From: Orthonyx spaldingii
Taxonomy: Eukaryota > Chordata > Aves > Passeriformes > Orthonychidae
DNA: 64,000 nucleotides
Assembly (NCBI GenBank): GCA_013397795.1
Contig: VZTJ01000580.1
Location: 363,808 to 427,807 of the forward strand
Direction: 5' to 3'
The position numbers and the translations under genes are program-made. Below the pieces are notes generated by a model. The model was not told the DNA's origin. It saw only the letters and a list, made by a program, of their open reading frames with translations, and did not search any database. This document shows, piece by piece, positions 13,038 to 25,251 of this stretch; the first letter of the stretch is position 1, and each line of letters opens with the position of its first letter.

Positions 13038-13139
13038 CCCCTAATTTTCTTCATTGACTTCAGGCACCATGTGATCAGGAAGCCTGGACTCTTTCCATTT
13101 CCCTTCCCGACTGAAGGGAAACATTGTGTAGCTGTTGCC

Positions 13140-13322
13140 CTGCCACCAGTGGGACGGGCTCCGGCGGTGTTACGTAGGAGGATAAAAATAACTGGGATAT
13201 TTAAGGCCGGCTGTGGAATCCCAGTGCAGGCAGAGCGAGCTTGGTCAGCGGCCGAGCTCCTCCAGCCCCGTAATCCGCTGCATATGATGCAACTGCAAAT
13301 ATATGCCTGGCAGCACTGGTGA
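13140..13322 (+). promoter_or_regulatory. Promoter-like element with TATA-like and MEF2-like boxes
   Basis: About ten CpGs occur in 150 nt, against very few in the surroundings. In order: TTACGTAG (bZIP/CRE half-like) near 13,170; ATAAAAATAA at 13,182-13,191, one mismatch from the MEF2 consensus; TATTTAA at 13,198-13,204, a plausible TATA box. A start site would then fall near 13,228-13,232. Downstream are tandem ATGs at 13,284 and 13,287; the second has A at -3. The frame ends after twelve codons at a TGA that overlaps a possible donor, CTG|GTGAAA at 13,316-13,321. If spliced there, the frame could continue into a distal exon. I do not recognise the peptide. An alternative promoter, a lncRNA promoter or a CpG-rich enhancer are all possible. 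Confidence 0.35.
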
Positions 13323-14600
13323 AAGAGTGAGGCCTTGGGGAGGCCCAGAAGAGAAAAGAAAAAAGAAAATTTAAAAAGGGAAGGAGGGCTGGAGAGAGCT
13401 TTTCATCCTCTTTTAACGCGCTGTTTCTAGCACAGCTTTTGAAAAGTGACTTTTCCCTGCGTTTCGTGTGCTTGATGCAGGAAAAAGAGTGAGACCCTCA
13501 GCAGGGCTTGCTCGGCTTCAGGTGTAAGGCAGCATAACAGGGCTTTGCCCTGGGGTTTTGTAGGGGATAACATCACTTGCCTCATGAGAAGGAGAGGCTG
13601 GAATTGCACGGTGTTCCCTCACAGTCTCTTTAGGCTCTTTTCTCCAAATCTCAAGTGTGGCTGAGTGTGTTCCACATCTTGTCTGTTGATTAGATTAAAA
13701 GAGCAGTCAGCCCACAAGGCTCAAGCAGAAACAAGCAGAAATGGCAGGCTCTGTTTTTGTCTCTTTCACAAGTCACAACTGTCAGAAACCTTTAGAGGTG
13801 TTTGGTTTTTTTCCTATTTCTTAGGCTTGTTTTCACGCTATACACTGGCTCTAAACTTTCCGAAGAGTGACTCTGGACAGCAGCTGCCACAACTGCAGCA
13901 CTGAAAAGAGCCTGGCACTGCCAGGACAGCAGCCTTTTCCTTAAAACTGCTCTGACCAGCAAAGCAGTGCAACTTCAGCTTTGTTTTGCCCATCCATGCC
14001 TAGGACACTGCAGGTGAGAAGCAGAAAATACCATGGTTTGGTTATTCCTGCAGTTTGGAGGAGAAACCTCCTCACCTGCATCAGCACACGTCACCTCTCC
14101 TTCAGCCAGGGTTGTCAAGAGCCAAAAAGGGACCGAGGGAACTCTTCACCCTTAGTGCCACCCTCCATGGGGCTAAACAGGACGTGGCAGTGGTCCCAGC
14201 AGCTCACATTTGCCCTGAGGGGGCTGAAGTATCTGGGAAGCCTGTGAACTTCCATGAATGCAGGCAGGTGGTTTCTTCTGATAAGAAAACAGGAGGCCCC
14301 AAAGCTCCTTGCTGGACTGCTGAGTGGCCTCCTGTCCTGTGGAGGGAAATCAGCTGTCAGCCTTGATGAGGGGCAGAGATTGATCCTGAGGTAGTTTCTG
14401 CTGCAAAGCTCTGTTAAATGTTAGCCAGAGAAGAAAAAATCACTGTGTTTGGTTTACCTTGGAGTTTCCCATTCCACAATCTGCAGGACCCAATGTAACA
14501 AGAATGCAGTTTAGGGAAGTTGTGACAATTGCTGGGCACAAACTTAAGCTTTTTTTATTGCTTATGCAATCCTGTGGGCTTGTTTCAAGGAATTAAGAGT

Positions 14601-14626
14601 GGAGGGGGGGAGGTTTGGGGGTGGGG
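14601..14626 (+). other. G-quadruplex-capable G-rich run
   Basis: The plus strand has a run of seven G, a short AGGTTT spacer, five G, one T and four G. This meets the usual four-tract G-quadruplex pattern. No gene start is evident next to it. Confidence 0.5.
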
Positions 14627-15110
14627 AGATAGAGATTAAGGGCATTTGTGAGTGATTACACCTGCCTGGACTTTCTGTTTGTTTTTCCAAGTGCTTATGG
14701 TTTTACTGTTTCATGTTCTAGGTTCATTCTTTCAAGCTGAGTGAAACACTGGAACCAGACAGAAAATCAGACCAATAAGAGGAATGTCCAGAGCCTCAAT
14801 TTTCAGCCTCACCAGTAGTCTTCCATGCAGATACTCTTATAATCACTCACATTTAACTAAATAGTAATTGAAAACGACTGAGACCAAATGGACTTTGATC
14901 TAATAAATTCTTTATTACACTGGAAAATATTATCCCCACATTATATAAATATGGAGTTTCACTGGAAAAATAATTTTACACATCTGGGTGTGAGTAGCAG
15001 AGGTGGGGTGTCACCCTGCCCTGATGTTTGTCACTTTGCTCCCCAGCACTGCAGGAGCATATGCCAAGTCTCTTTCACATGTCTAAGTAATCTGCTGGAT
15101 GGAATGTGAT

Positions 15111-15139
15111 TCCTTCCTTCCTTCCTTCCTTCCTTCCTT
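15111..15139. repeat. (TTCC)n microsatellite
   Basis: About seven perfect TTCC units. On the complementary strand it reads (GGAA)n, so it is also an array of ETS core motifs. Confidence 0.95.
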
Positions 15140-17689
15140 GTTGATTTGCCTGGAGAGGAGAGGCAACTGCAACACGAATTCTTCCTGCACAAGGAGGAGG
15201 ATGAGGAGGCTGAATCTCCTCAGCTGGAAGGAGACATGGGAGGCAGCTTGGTAGTTCACCTGGGTTTTTAGATGTCTGGCAGCCACATCCTGAAGCAATT
15301 CCAAACTTTTCTGGAAACTGGCTGAACCTCTGGGTTTGTCCAGCCACACAGAGCACCACCTAGGTCTATAGTGCTGCCTAGGGGCTTAATGAGGACCACA
15401 GCCTTGTTTGCATTACTGGGCTGGCTGCTCCCAGGCATTTCAGGTGCTGCTGTCAGGGGAGCAGGACATGTGGCTGGGGAAAATCACATCTTGACTACTC
15501 CAGCAGGAGCAGCAAGTTTGGCCATGTAAAACCAACTCATCAGTCCACCAGGACTACTGTCAGCCTCCTCTGGTGCTGGCAGGCATTCCCTGGTGAATTT
15601 TCCTCCTGTCAGTTAAGGCGTCGTCAGTCTCAGGCTCCCTCCTCTCTTACTGCCAGGGTGGTGATGGGAGCTGCACAAAGTGTGGCACACAAACCCATAA
15701 CTTCGGTTCTCCCTTCATGGGAGGAAGGGTTTCACCCTTCCTGGGGGATGAAGAACTGCCTGGATTGCTCCAGCAGATTTAGCAGATGGCATCTACCTGC
15801 ACCAACGTCCTCCCAGGTGCACTGCACAGGGAGATTGGGGTTTGGAGGCACCCAGCTCTTGCACCACGGGCACATTTCCATCCCTTGTGGCTTGGATAGC
15901 CCACTTGCCATGGTATCACGCCCGTGAAGCCACTTGGCATTTAAAAACTTCACCCTGGGCCACCAAGGCCATGCAAGAGAGGATGGCAGGCAGGGATGTG
16001 TGTGTTTGGGTGCTGTCATGCAGCCAAACCTTCCCTGCAGCAAACACAACCCGGCAAGTTTCATATGCTTCAGAGTTTTAGAACAAAAGTTTAACACAAA
16101 CTTAATTAGCCCCAGATTTTTAACAGTAGTTAGCACTTACAATGTCTCAAAAAGAGCTAATTCTCATTGACCATTTCCCACTAATATGTTTTCCAGTTGG
16201 CACTCCCATCACACCTTTACTAAATGGACAAGAACTCCAAAGCCCTCAACGGCTTAAGCAGTTTCTCTTTTCTTTCACATGTAGCTTGCCATGTTGTTAT
16301 AATTAAATTTCAAAGCTCAAGGCTCTTGCAGTTGTTTTCTTTTTCTGGCGTTGTTTTCAACCCAGTAGCCAGCACAGCTTAGCACAAACCAAAGTCACCC
16401 ACCCGGAGGTTCACAGGCCTCTCTTCTTCCCATCAGGTGTCCTGCTCTGCTGCTGAGAGATGAAACTCAGTGTTGTGTCATGTGAACTTGGCTGGCTGCC
16501 TAACAGGGCCCTCATTTCTTTTCGCCCTGGTGCTCTATTTCCCCTGACGCAGTAAATATCAGGATACCTGGCTTCTCTGCATCTCATCACCTGCGTGGCC
16601 TTGGTCATAACATTCAGCTTCTGTGATTGTCTTTGGCCTGCTTGCGGTCACCTCCAGGCTGCAGACTCCGTGGAAAGGGTTTCTCTTATGATCTTTCTCC
16701 CTCTGGGTGTGCACACCAGCACAAAAGAGTCAAATCCCTGTTGCCACGTCCAGTCATGATGGTTTGGAGACGAAGTCAGCTGCCCAGCAGGAAGCACCCC
16801 TTGTTACAGAGCAGAGAAATCTCTGCTTCCCCTCAGCCTTTTTTAAGGAAGCTGCATCTTGGAGAAGCCACTTTTGCTCTTTTACTGACAGCACTGTGAT
16901 TTCTCCTTCTTTGGCTTCTCTAACACTTTGAGAGCCCAGCCTCCTCAGCACCTCACCTTTAGAGAAATAAATGTTCTTTGGCATGAAAGGGACTTGCCGT
17001 GCTAAGTCTTCCATAAAACTTTCCAGCTGAAAGCAGGCCGAAACACATCTAGGCATTTCAGTGTTTCCCCCAAAGGTGGCAATCAAGCAGAGAAAACTCC
17101 CAGTCCTTGCACATCCATGTCCTCTAAGGAACTGCCTTCAACCACTGTAAATAAAACAAAGGTAGAATCTTCAGCTGATCTCAGTTACTGGAGCTCCATA
17201 GAATTGAACAGCCCTAGGATAATTTACACCAGATGAGCATCTGTCCTCAACATATGTTAAATTATGGTCCAACAGGATGGTCTCAGTTTGCCTTGGGGGA
17301 GGAGCTGCTGGAGTGGAGAGTTAGGTTTGCTCATGTCTAGGAACGATGTGCTGCAAAATCCCCGAGAGTGAGGAGATAAATAGGGAAAAGAAGGCATTTG
17401 GTTATTAGGCACTCTTATTTCCAGTGATTAGGGTGGGAAGGAGCAGACTGTGTGGGAAACAGGCTTCCCTACACCCATTTTTGGCAGCTTTTGATTGGCC
17501 CCTGACCAGACATTTATTAAAACAGCCTCATAAGTTGCGGTCTCACTAAAGAACAATACAAAACCAACCAAATGTTAATGTATTCAATCTGTTCCTGCTG
17601 AGATTTCTGCCTCCCCGCCTCCCTGATTACTAGAGAAGGGGAGGTGGGGGGGAGGCATGGAGGAAGAAAGAGGAGGTGGGGGGAAAACA

Positions 17690-17830
17690 AAAAGAAGAGT
17701 TTGTATTCCCAGCCTCAGCTGACAAATCTGCTGTAGCCTCCTGGAGTTTTTGTAATTAGAACAAAGGGCCCTCGGTACAGGAACTGTAATTGGTTTTGAG
17801 TGTTCATACATTTTAACTCAGCCCAGGTTA
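17690..17830. promoter_or_regulatory. Candidate non-coding regulatory element
   Basis: An AT-rich stretch carries GTAATTAG (homeodomain core) at about 17,752-17,759, immediately followed by ACAAAGG (TCF/LEF/SOX-like) at 17,761-17,767, and a second TGTAATTGG near 17,785. Such dense homeodomain and HMG-box cores are typical of vertebrate developmental enhancers. The evidence is motif content alone. Confidence 0.22.
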
Positions 17831-18120
17831 GGCATCCAAGAGAAGTCAAAGCACTGACAGAGCTGGAACCCTAGGAGGAAAACTCCAAGGGAGGATAAAG
17901 GGCCTTCAAAAGAGGGTAGTGGATCGCATCTGACACCAGAAACCCAACCCTACTCCAGATTGTTTCACTCAGGAATCCAGAGGGAAAACTGCACTGCAAA
18001 CACTTGTCAGCCAGAGGTCTGGGATAATCTGAACTTCAGCGACAGGAGTGGAGAACAGGGAGGGAACAAATATTTCGGCAAACAAAAACCCCAGGGCAGG
18101 GTATGTGGCGGAGCTTCTGA

Positions 18121-18921
18121 ATGCTGACGGGGAGGTGGGAGGGATTTAAAATCATCCCTCTTGCTGAAATTTATGAGGGCGGCGCATCCCAAGCCTGCTG
18201 CCAGAACAGGTTTTGTGATTCAGTTTCTCCAAGAGCCTGGACCTGCTCCGGACAGCCAGTGGTAACTCAGAGGGGCCAGGACCTTCCCTCCACGTCCACG
18301 CATCCAGACACAGCACTGTCCTCATCCTTCAGAGAGCCCCTCCAGACAAAACTGTGCCCAGGCATTGTCTGGAGAGGGCTGGTTGGCAGCGAGTCCATGC
18401 CATGCCAGGGCATGTGCTGGCAATTAAAGAGCAGAGATGATCATGACAAGTGCTCAGGCCCATGCTGGGGCTCTGCTGGGTTTACCAGCACAGGCAGATG
18501 CAGCAGCACCAGCTGCAAGCAGCATTTCCATGGGAAAAGGATGGGGCCGAGAACACACAGGGAGAAGAATGCATTTGCAGCCAGTGTCTCTGGTAACAGT
18601 CTGGGGCTCTGTTCTCTAAGGTTAACATTCGCTTGCTCGAGAAAAACAATGCTGCTGGAGCTCTGCAGGCGAGATGTGGTTGTGGTGGGTCAGCCGGATC
18701 CACAAACAACAGTCCCTTTTTGGGTGGGATTTTCACATCTGCTCTTCCCTGCCCTGAAACCGATTTCACTGGGACAAAGCTCAGACAACAGACTTTCAGA
18801 AAAAGTCTCACAGCACTTCCCAGCTCCAGTGGCAGCAATGAGGTTCTTGCACAGAGAACACAAGAGTGATGAAGAGTGTGCAGAACTGCAGCCTGCCTCC
18901 ATTTTGATGGGGTTTTTTTAA
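18121..18921 (+). other. Chance-like 266-codon open frame
   Basis: An ATG at 18,121 opens a 266-codon frame ending at 18,921. The start context is weak (T at -3, C at +4). The translation is rich in Ser, Cys, Gly and Arg with no domain, repeat or membrane segment that I recognise. The local sequence is more GC-rich than its neighbours, which lengthens random frames. I keep it listed because of its length, but would not call it a gene without transcript or conservation support. Confidence 0.12.
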
Positions 18922-20145
18922 GTTACTTTTTTTTTTTTCCTTTGATATTACTGAGAAGTTTCTACAAACAAACCCACGTGGTGGAGTTGGAAACTGGGCT
19001 GAAGGCAGGAATGGTGTCCATGATGAAAATCGTGTAGCTCTGGAGAGAGGTGCTGAGTGTTTCTCTACCTTTCAGTTTGGAAAAAAATCTCCATTCAGTC
19101 AGCCAATTCATTTATGCCAAATCTCAGTAGGTGACAGGAACTTCCAAGGTACCTGAATTCCTAGAAACAACTCTGCACTTGCTAGGACTGGTCATGGAGG
19201 CTGAACGAGAGCACTGAGAAGCAGCTTTTCCAGGGAGGAGGCTGCCCTTGCCACAGGCTGGTGGCCACACTGTCATGTCACTTTACACTCTTCTTCGTGC
19301 AGCCTAATCCCAGCCTGGAACTTCTACCTGCATCCAGGTGGGCAGTGGCAGGCAGTCTCTTGGATAAAAGGCAAGATAAAAGGGCCAGGCAAACTCAGCT
19401 GGTCACCACACCTGAGGCATTTTACAGAACCCTCCACCACTGGAGGAGTTTTAGGGCTTTGGACAGTTTTTCACTGCTACAGTTCTAGAAGGTGGCAGGG
19501 ACAGTGGTGTGAATCCAGTACTTTGGGACCTTCTTCCTTGGCAAGCACCAGTTTGGGCTATGGTCAAGAATGGAAAATAAGGCAAGAAGAGCTTTGGGGT
19601 TTGCCCAATCTCCTTATTCCTGACAATGTTTCCATTTGCCATCTGTTTTACTCTCTCCCTCCTTAGAAGAGTGCATTTCATGATTTTTCCGGCATCCTGC
19701 AAAGTTTTGCTCGGTGGCAGCATCAGGAAAGAGTTCTCACTGTTGGCATTTGAGGCACGACAGGGTGCCCCAAACCAGAAAGCTGGAACAGGCCACACCA
19801 GCACCTCCAGCCATGGAGGCCTTCTCGGATGACCTGTGGAAGCATCTGACTGCAGAACACAGCTTCGGAATTTTGGGACCACGTTGGCTGAATTCAACCA
19901 TTTCAGCCAGTGTTTGCACCTCGGATGAATTTCTGAGTTATCAAGAACCAACAGATTGTTTCTCAGAAGATTGTTTTCTTCTGACTCCTCTCTTTCTTTG
20001 CCCAAGGGTATTGGCCCCTCTTGAAGAACCGGACATATAATTAGAAATTAATGTCTATTCGCTTTGATGGATTTTGCCTCTTTTCTGAATCCTGAATTAT
20101 CCACAAAGCTGTTACAAACAGAATAGAATGTATTTGTTCATCATC

Positions 20146-20161
20146 AAAAAAAAAAAAAAAA
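20146..20161. repeat. Poly-A run
   Basis: About 16 consecutive A. No LINE or SINE body is recognisable immediately upstream, so it is probably a simple mononucleotide tract. Confidence 0.85.
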
Positions 20162-20342
20162 TGATTCACCCGTTTCTTCAGGGATTAATTCTCAGTTTTT
20201 TTCGTGAGTGGCTTATTGCAAATAGTCATAAATTCTACCATGTTGGGTTCCAACCCCGGAGTGATCTTTGTCTGGACTTCAATGGGGCTTTGCATGGGGG
20301 GGGCCTGGCCACACAGATCTCATTGCAGGATTGGGCAATGGC

Positions 20343-20401
20343 TAGTTACATAAGTCATATGATGTTGTTTCTGTCCTCTGACTGGCTGGCTTATGTAACT
20401 A
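20343..20401. repeat. Inverted repeat with convergent bZIP half-sites
   Basis: The left arm TAGTTACATAAG at 20,343-20,354 is perfectly complementary to 20,390-20,401. The stem extends inward three more pairs (one G-T wobble) to 15 bp with a 29 nt loop. Each arm contains TTACATAA or its complement TTATGTAA, the PAR-bZIP/NFIL3 (D-box) type site, which C/EBP proteins can also bind. The segment may act as a paired protein-binding site or as a hairpin; the sequence alone cannot decide. Confidence 0.7.
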
Positions 20402-22839
20402 CAGAACAATAGTGTGCATTTGAATTTAAAGGCAAAAATCGTGCCTCGTTATTTGTTCTTCATGAGAGCCTGTTCAAGGGCTGGATTCTGCTGTCTGTGC
20501 AAGCCATAAAGATATTTTCTTTGACAGTCTATTGGTTTGAGGAGGACATCTGGAGTAGGTGACATTAACAGAGCTACTGAGATGCTCTCTGAGTTCATCT
20601 GAGGACTATTTGCAAACACTGGGCTCACATATTCTCCCCAGTAGCAGCTGAAAAGGAACAGAACCCAAAGAGAACAGCTCATGAAACCAGGCCATTCAGT
20701 GACCTGAACCCCTGACTGCAATGCTACTGCACTGGTTCACACCTTATAAATGTCTGGCCATCAAGTTTAATGTTTCTCTTACTCCATTTCAGGGGAATAA
20801 AAAGGCTTAAAAGCATGGCCAGGGCTAAAGGTGTATAGCATAGGGCAAAGCATTAAGTTAATGTCTGTGTGCTTATTCTTGAACATATTTTCCCCACTTT
20901 TCATTTTTGCTAAAATCTCAATGTGATTTCTGTTCAGAGAGGGAAAATAGGAATTCACAACTTTTGTTTTCGCTTGATGTCTTATTTTTATTCGTCTGGA
21001 TAATTTGTCTCCTGAAGATTTTATCACAGTCTCCTAGAGCTTGTATCACAAGTTTTCAGTTCTGGTCTTGTTTGGGTTTTTTGGGTTTTTTTCTCCTGAG
21101 ATCCTACTTCTTGGAGTCATGTGATTACACAAACATTCCCTATTTCCAGTGTTTTAAAAGTAAGTTTCTAGTCGGCATTGTTGCAGAGAAAAGACTGAAA
21201 ACATAAACCCTCAAGGCTGAGAAAAAGAACACACAACTTACCATTTTTTTTAAACCTCATGATTTCTCAATCTTATGTTTTTTGAGGATAGTCTGAGTAA
21301 TAAGCTTTAAAAGCCAAGGCTTGACAATATTAAAACAGAATCAGGAGGAGACCATTGCTTAAGTTCATACAAGATGACCTGATAGTCTTCCAGATTTTTG
21401 GATCGTGTCACCATGCAGCAGGCAGGTACTTTTCCTAAGTTTCTTATGAGACCATAAGACCATTATAACCCATCCAAAGTAATTTTGCTCCTTATACATG
21501 TTGAACTTTGGCAAAGTCCCTAAGTACACATTATTTTGGGTAGCAAGCTTCAACATCTCAGAAAGCATTCTTGAAATCCACAGTGTAAATACCTGTTCTT
21601 GTCCTTTGCAGTCTCCACTGTGAACATGTGTTTTGGAGGGGGCATTGAACACATCAAGCCGAAATTCAAGAGGTCACAGATGATGCTGGCATGCCATCCT
21701 CGAGCCTCTTTGGGTCTGCTTTACAAATAATTCCCAATCCGGTGAGCTCCTAAGTTTTCAGTTTCTAACCTGAACTCACACAGGTGTTCGCAGCAGGTTA
21801 TGTCTTGTAATGTGCAGCACAGACGTGGAAGTGTGGTCCTTTATCTCCTTACATTTTAGCATGCTTGGAAACCCTCTCATGTTCTAGAACTTGGAATTGC
21901 CAAGAACTTGCTTTTATCATATTTTGTTCAGATGCCACTAACACAGATCTACTCAGGCCACCCTGCTGCCAGCAGACAAGGCAATTCTCATACAAGCTGT
22001 GCACCTTCCTCATAGTTCAAAGCAAGCTTGCACCAGCCAGGGTCAGAGTGAACTGTGTGCACTGTGGTGGTAGAACTTCAGCTGATTAATATAAATATGG
22101 CCATTTCTGGAGACTCCAAAAGCTGCTGGAAGCCAGGACAGGGAGCAAGGAAGAACACCTCAGGGGTGACATGCCTGCTCTTTTGATGATTTCTCCCGTG
22201 TGGTCCCTCCCAGAAACAGCACCTCTCACCCTGGCAGAAGAGAGGAAAACCTTTGCCAGGTGCCACAGGACCTCCATGCTAAAGCCAGCTGGTGGGCTGT
22301 AAGTCTGAGGACAACGTGGCTATAAACAGGTGAAGAATCAGCAAACAGCTTTTCTTCTCTGCTCAGACATGCAGTCAAGCCTTTGCATCTCTACCAGCTG
22401 CCCTGTCCCAGCTGGCTGCATGCACACACATATTCTGCCAAGCAAATGAGAGGCAAAGCATGTTACCTGAAACCTTTCATTACGACCAAGGTTTTTTTGT
22501 GGGGATCTCTGCTGACACGTTGCCCTCCGCGAAGCCACAGTAAGTGACAAAGCCAAAGTCCCAGGGATGGGGAGCTGCAAGAGATGCACAGACAGCACTG
22601 TTTAAAGGACAATATTGTGTGTTTATGGGGCATGGGGAAGTGTTGGTGGCAGGGGAGTTGGTTAGTGCATCATTCCTGGACACTTGTGAGACGCTCTGCA
22701 GAAGAATGAATGGCTTTCCCCACCTGAATGCATTTTAATAACTTTGAAATGTCTTCCTTAGATGTCTCATCATTATTCCCATAGTTAGAAGCTGATTAAT
22801 GGCATGCCCCTCGAACACATATCTGGGCACATGTACAAA

Positions 22840-23040
22840 GACTTTTTAATATTCCCTAACAATGGCCAACAGCTGGCCACAAAACCAGATGATCCTCCAC
22901 CCTTGTAAACTCATGCTCGCCAACAATAAAAAACCCTTCTGGCTACTAAAAAGCCTGGTGGAACAGATGAATCTTGTTATAGGCTGGATTTTATAAATAA
23001 AAATTAGAAAGAGGCAAACATTTTAGCATGTGCATTCATG
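22840..23040. promoter_or_regulatory. Candidate non-coding regulatory element
   Basis: An AT-rich unique stretch has several factor-like words: two TGGCCA palindromes around an AACAGC core (near 22,865-22,880), ACAATAAAAA, TTTTATAAATAAAAATTAG, and an ATGTGCATTCAT end. The composition and absence of repeats resemble a conserved vertebrate element. Conservation could not be tested here. Confidence 0.25.
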
Positions 23041-23583
23041 GGCTGAAAACAGACATAGGTTTTACATTCTGGGAGGGTCAACTGCAAAAGTCTGATTTTC
23101 AGAGCTAAACATCATCTTCCAAAGACTTCTTTAAATACATTGCTGGGTTGGGGTTTTGGGGGAAGAGAGGATGGTTTTGGTTGATTTTTTTGTTTGTTTT
23201 TTCCAAATTTTGCTGCAGACCCAGTCACTTCTTCTGTCCTTTGGGGCAGGAGTTTTGTGCCGGTGCCACTTGCAGGCAGAAATCTTAGGAATGGCCTGAA
23301 AGGCTCTGCTCTCCAGGCCCTGCCACAGCACCACAGGCAGGCAGTCTGCGCACATCAGCCCAATCCTACATTCTGCCCATGCCCTACAGAAGGTCTGTGC
23401 TTACTACACCTTGGAACCCAAGGAGAGGAGCAGCAACCGAGCCCTTTCAAAGTGAGCAAAATCACCAAAAAAAAGATATGAAGGAGGGGGGAAAAAAAAA
23501 ATTCCAAACCTCTAAAAAAAGCCCTTTTAGTTTGTTGTTAAGAACTATTTAATGTTAGGGCTAATTCACAAGTTTAATAAAAT

Positions 23584-23678
23584 CACGCTTTGTTGAAGAT
23601 TCAACACCTCCAATTACAGCATTAAGAACTCACAGTAATTGCTCCTCAGACCTTCCAAAAATCCTTCAACAAAGTGTG
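23584..23678. repeat. Inverted repeat, 15 bp arms, 65 nt spacer
   Basis: The left arm 23,584-23,598 (CACGCTTTGTTGAAG) pairs with 23,664-23,678 (CTTCAACAAAGTGTG) over 15 positions, fourteen Watson-Crick and one G-T. Allowing a one-base bulge, three more inner pairs form. The geometry closely matches the repeats at 2.7 kb and 57.4 kb. The arms are unrelated in sequence to those two. The right arm runs into a short TG repeat. Confidence 0.65.
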
Positions 23679-24866
23679 TGTGTGAGGAGGGGGAGGGCAG
23701 CCTTCAGTCTAAATCTAATGTCTTAAAGATTTTGGGTTTTTTTTTTTAAATAAACAAAGCAAGCAGAAAAGCCCTAATTCTAATAATGATGACTACTACG
23801 GTATCAGGGCCTCATTATACAACAAGAAGAAGCAAATGAAAGAGACCAGCCAAATTCTTAGTTAGTCACCTTAAATATGAGTCCTTTGTTAGTGGATTTC
23901 TGCAGGGATAAACAAGGAATTTTCACAGCCTAGGTATGCCCAAAACAAGATTTCTAGGAGTAAGGAAGCAAGGAAATTGACTGAAATCTTAGAACAAGCT
24001 TTATTTTTACTGCCCTGGGCAGGATTTAGAGAAACATCAGCCTCCGCTTCATCAAGTCCTGACACAGCTGAGCCCAGCACCTCATTACACTGAAAGGATC
24101 CTTATTGATACAGAAAATGGCTGATTATTTACATTCCTGATGACCACGCAGGAAGCTGATATGGTGAGGAGTGGAGATTGGGGAAAAAGGCTTCGTTCCT
24201 GTGGAGAAGGCTTTTTTCTCCTCCAGGGACCAGTCAAGCTTTTTTTTTTTAAGCCATAAAACTGGACAGGAAACACTTCAGCACTGTTAAGGCACGGGTA
24301 AGATCGAGCAGAGCCACTTTCCTGCTTCCTGTGAAAACAAAGGGAATCTTGTCCTTTGTAACTGAAGAGACCAGGTTGGGATTCCTTTTGGCCCCCAGTG
24401 CTCAATCCAGCTCTTGTAGTTCCCTGAAAGACACATCCAAGGCTCATTTGCCCTCAGCTCAGCCAAGTAAGAGACTGCCCCAGTGCAGGAATGGGATTTC
24501 TTGCCTGTGCTTAGGGTGAGTAGCATGCAATGCCATGGCCTGTCTGAGCACTTCAGAAAAGCCTGACACACATCAGAGCAGCCCTGGGATCACTCCGAAT
24601 TACAGCAGGGGCACTGTCAGCCTCTGCCAAAGCCCATGGTCTCAGCAGCTCCAGTTCTTATGTCAGAGCACGTCTGCTCCCTCCTGCAAAGGATTGACAT
24701 TCCCAAAGAGTGATTTAGTCTGGTGGAGGGCAACTTAGAACAAATTTTATATCACACAATACATCCTAGAGATGGAAACACTGCGGAGGTGGATAACCCA
24801 GGGTGCTCACAACACTCCACATGTACTTAAAGCTGAGAAAGGGTTTTCAGTGAAGCAGTTGTTTCG

Positions 24867-24934
24867 ATTTTTTTCTTTGTTTGTTTTGTTGGTTTTGTTT
24901 GAGTTTTTTTGGGTTTTTTTGTTTATTTTTTTTC
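24867..24934. repeat. G/T-rich low-complexity tract
   Basis: A T-rich run with interspersed G (TTTG, GTTTTG and GGGTTTTTTT words). It is non-coding low complexity. Similar tracts occur at 5,821-5,866 and 21,065-21,092. Confidence 0.8.
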
Positions 24935-25228
24935 AACAAGCAACACTATGCAGCTACACTGGTGGGATTTTGTCCAGTGGATTTTTTTCTGTCATCGACT
25001 TCTTTCTAATCCCAACTACAAGCACTGACAAAACACCAGTGCTGTGCTGAAGGTGGACAAGTTGTTAATGATTCCACCCACAACTTTTGGTCTGACACAG
25101 GAGAGAGTAGCTTGCCATGGTAGAGCCAACTTGCCATAGGCCCTCCAGAGAGTTCCTTTCCTGCCTGAGAAGTTCCACACACCCTGGAAGAAAGGGGCAG
25201 GTTTTGGGGCTGGATGTGAGGATGGACT

Positions 25229-25251
25229 GGGAGGGAGGGAGGGAGGGAGGC
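25229..25251. repeat. (GGGA)n microsatellite
   Basis: About five and a half tandem GGGA units on the plus strand. The G runs could also form a G-quadruplex. Confidence 0.9.

Larger units (their letters stand above)
7135..13100. other. Gene-poor stretch with T-rich tracts
   Basis: I see no exon or RNA gene. The block holds a TA/TG microsatellite at 9,277-9,305, a CAA-rich run near 9,497-9,520, and T-rich and pyrimidine-rich tracts near 10,951-10,963, 11,066-11,090 and 11,262-11,490. A TATA- and GATA-bearing AT-rich segment near 8,260-8,560 and another near 12,560-12,800 look like unique sequence and could be conserved, but carry no distinctive motif cluster. Confidence 0.55.
13330..20300. other. 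Gene-poor stretch with a TTCC microsatellite
   Basis: No exon is recognised. G-rich runs occur at 14,601-14,626 and 17,634-17,658 and near 17,675-17,690. A near-direct repeat of CACTGGAAAA words lies at about 14,920 and 14,960. Nested short inverted repeats flank paired E-boxes (CAGATG at 17,230-17,235 and CATCTG at 17,238-17,243). An ATG-initiated 266-codon open frame at 18,121-18,921 is listed separately. Confidence 0.55.

Noticed and set aside
15140..15360. Possible further CR1-like segment next to the TTCC repeat
   Set aside because: Word resemblance was too weak to separate from chance; RepeatMasker would decide.
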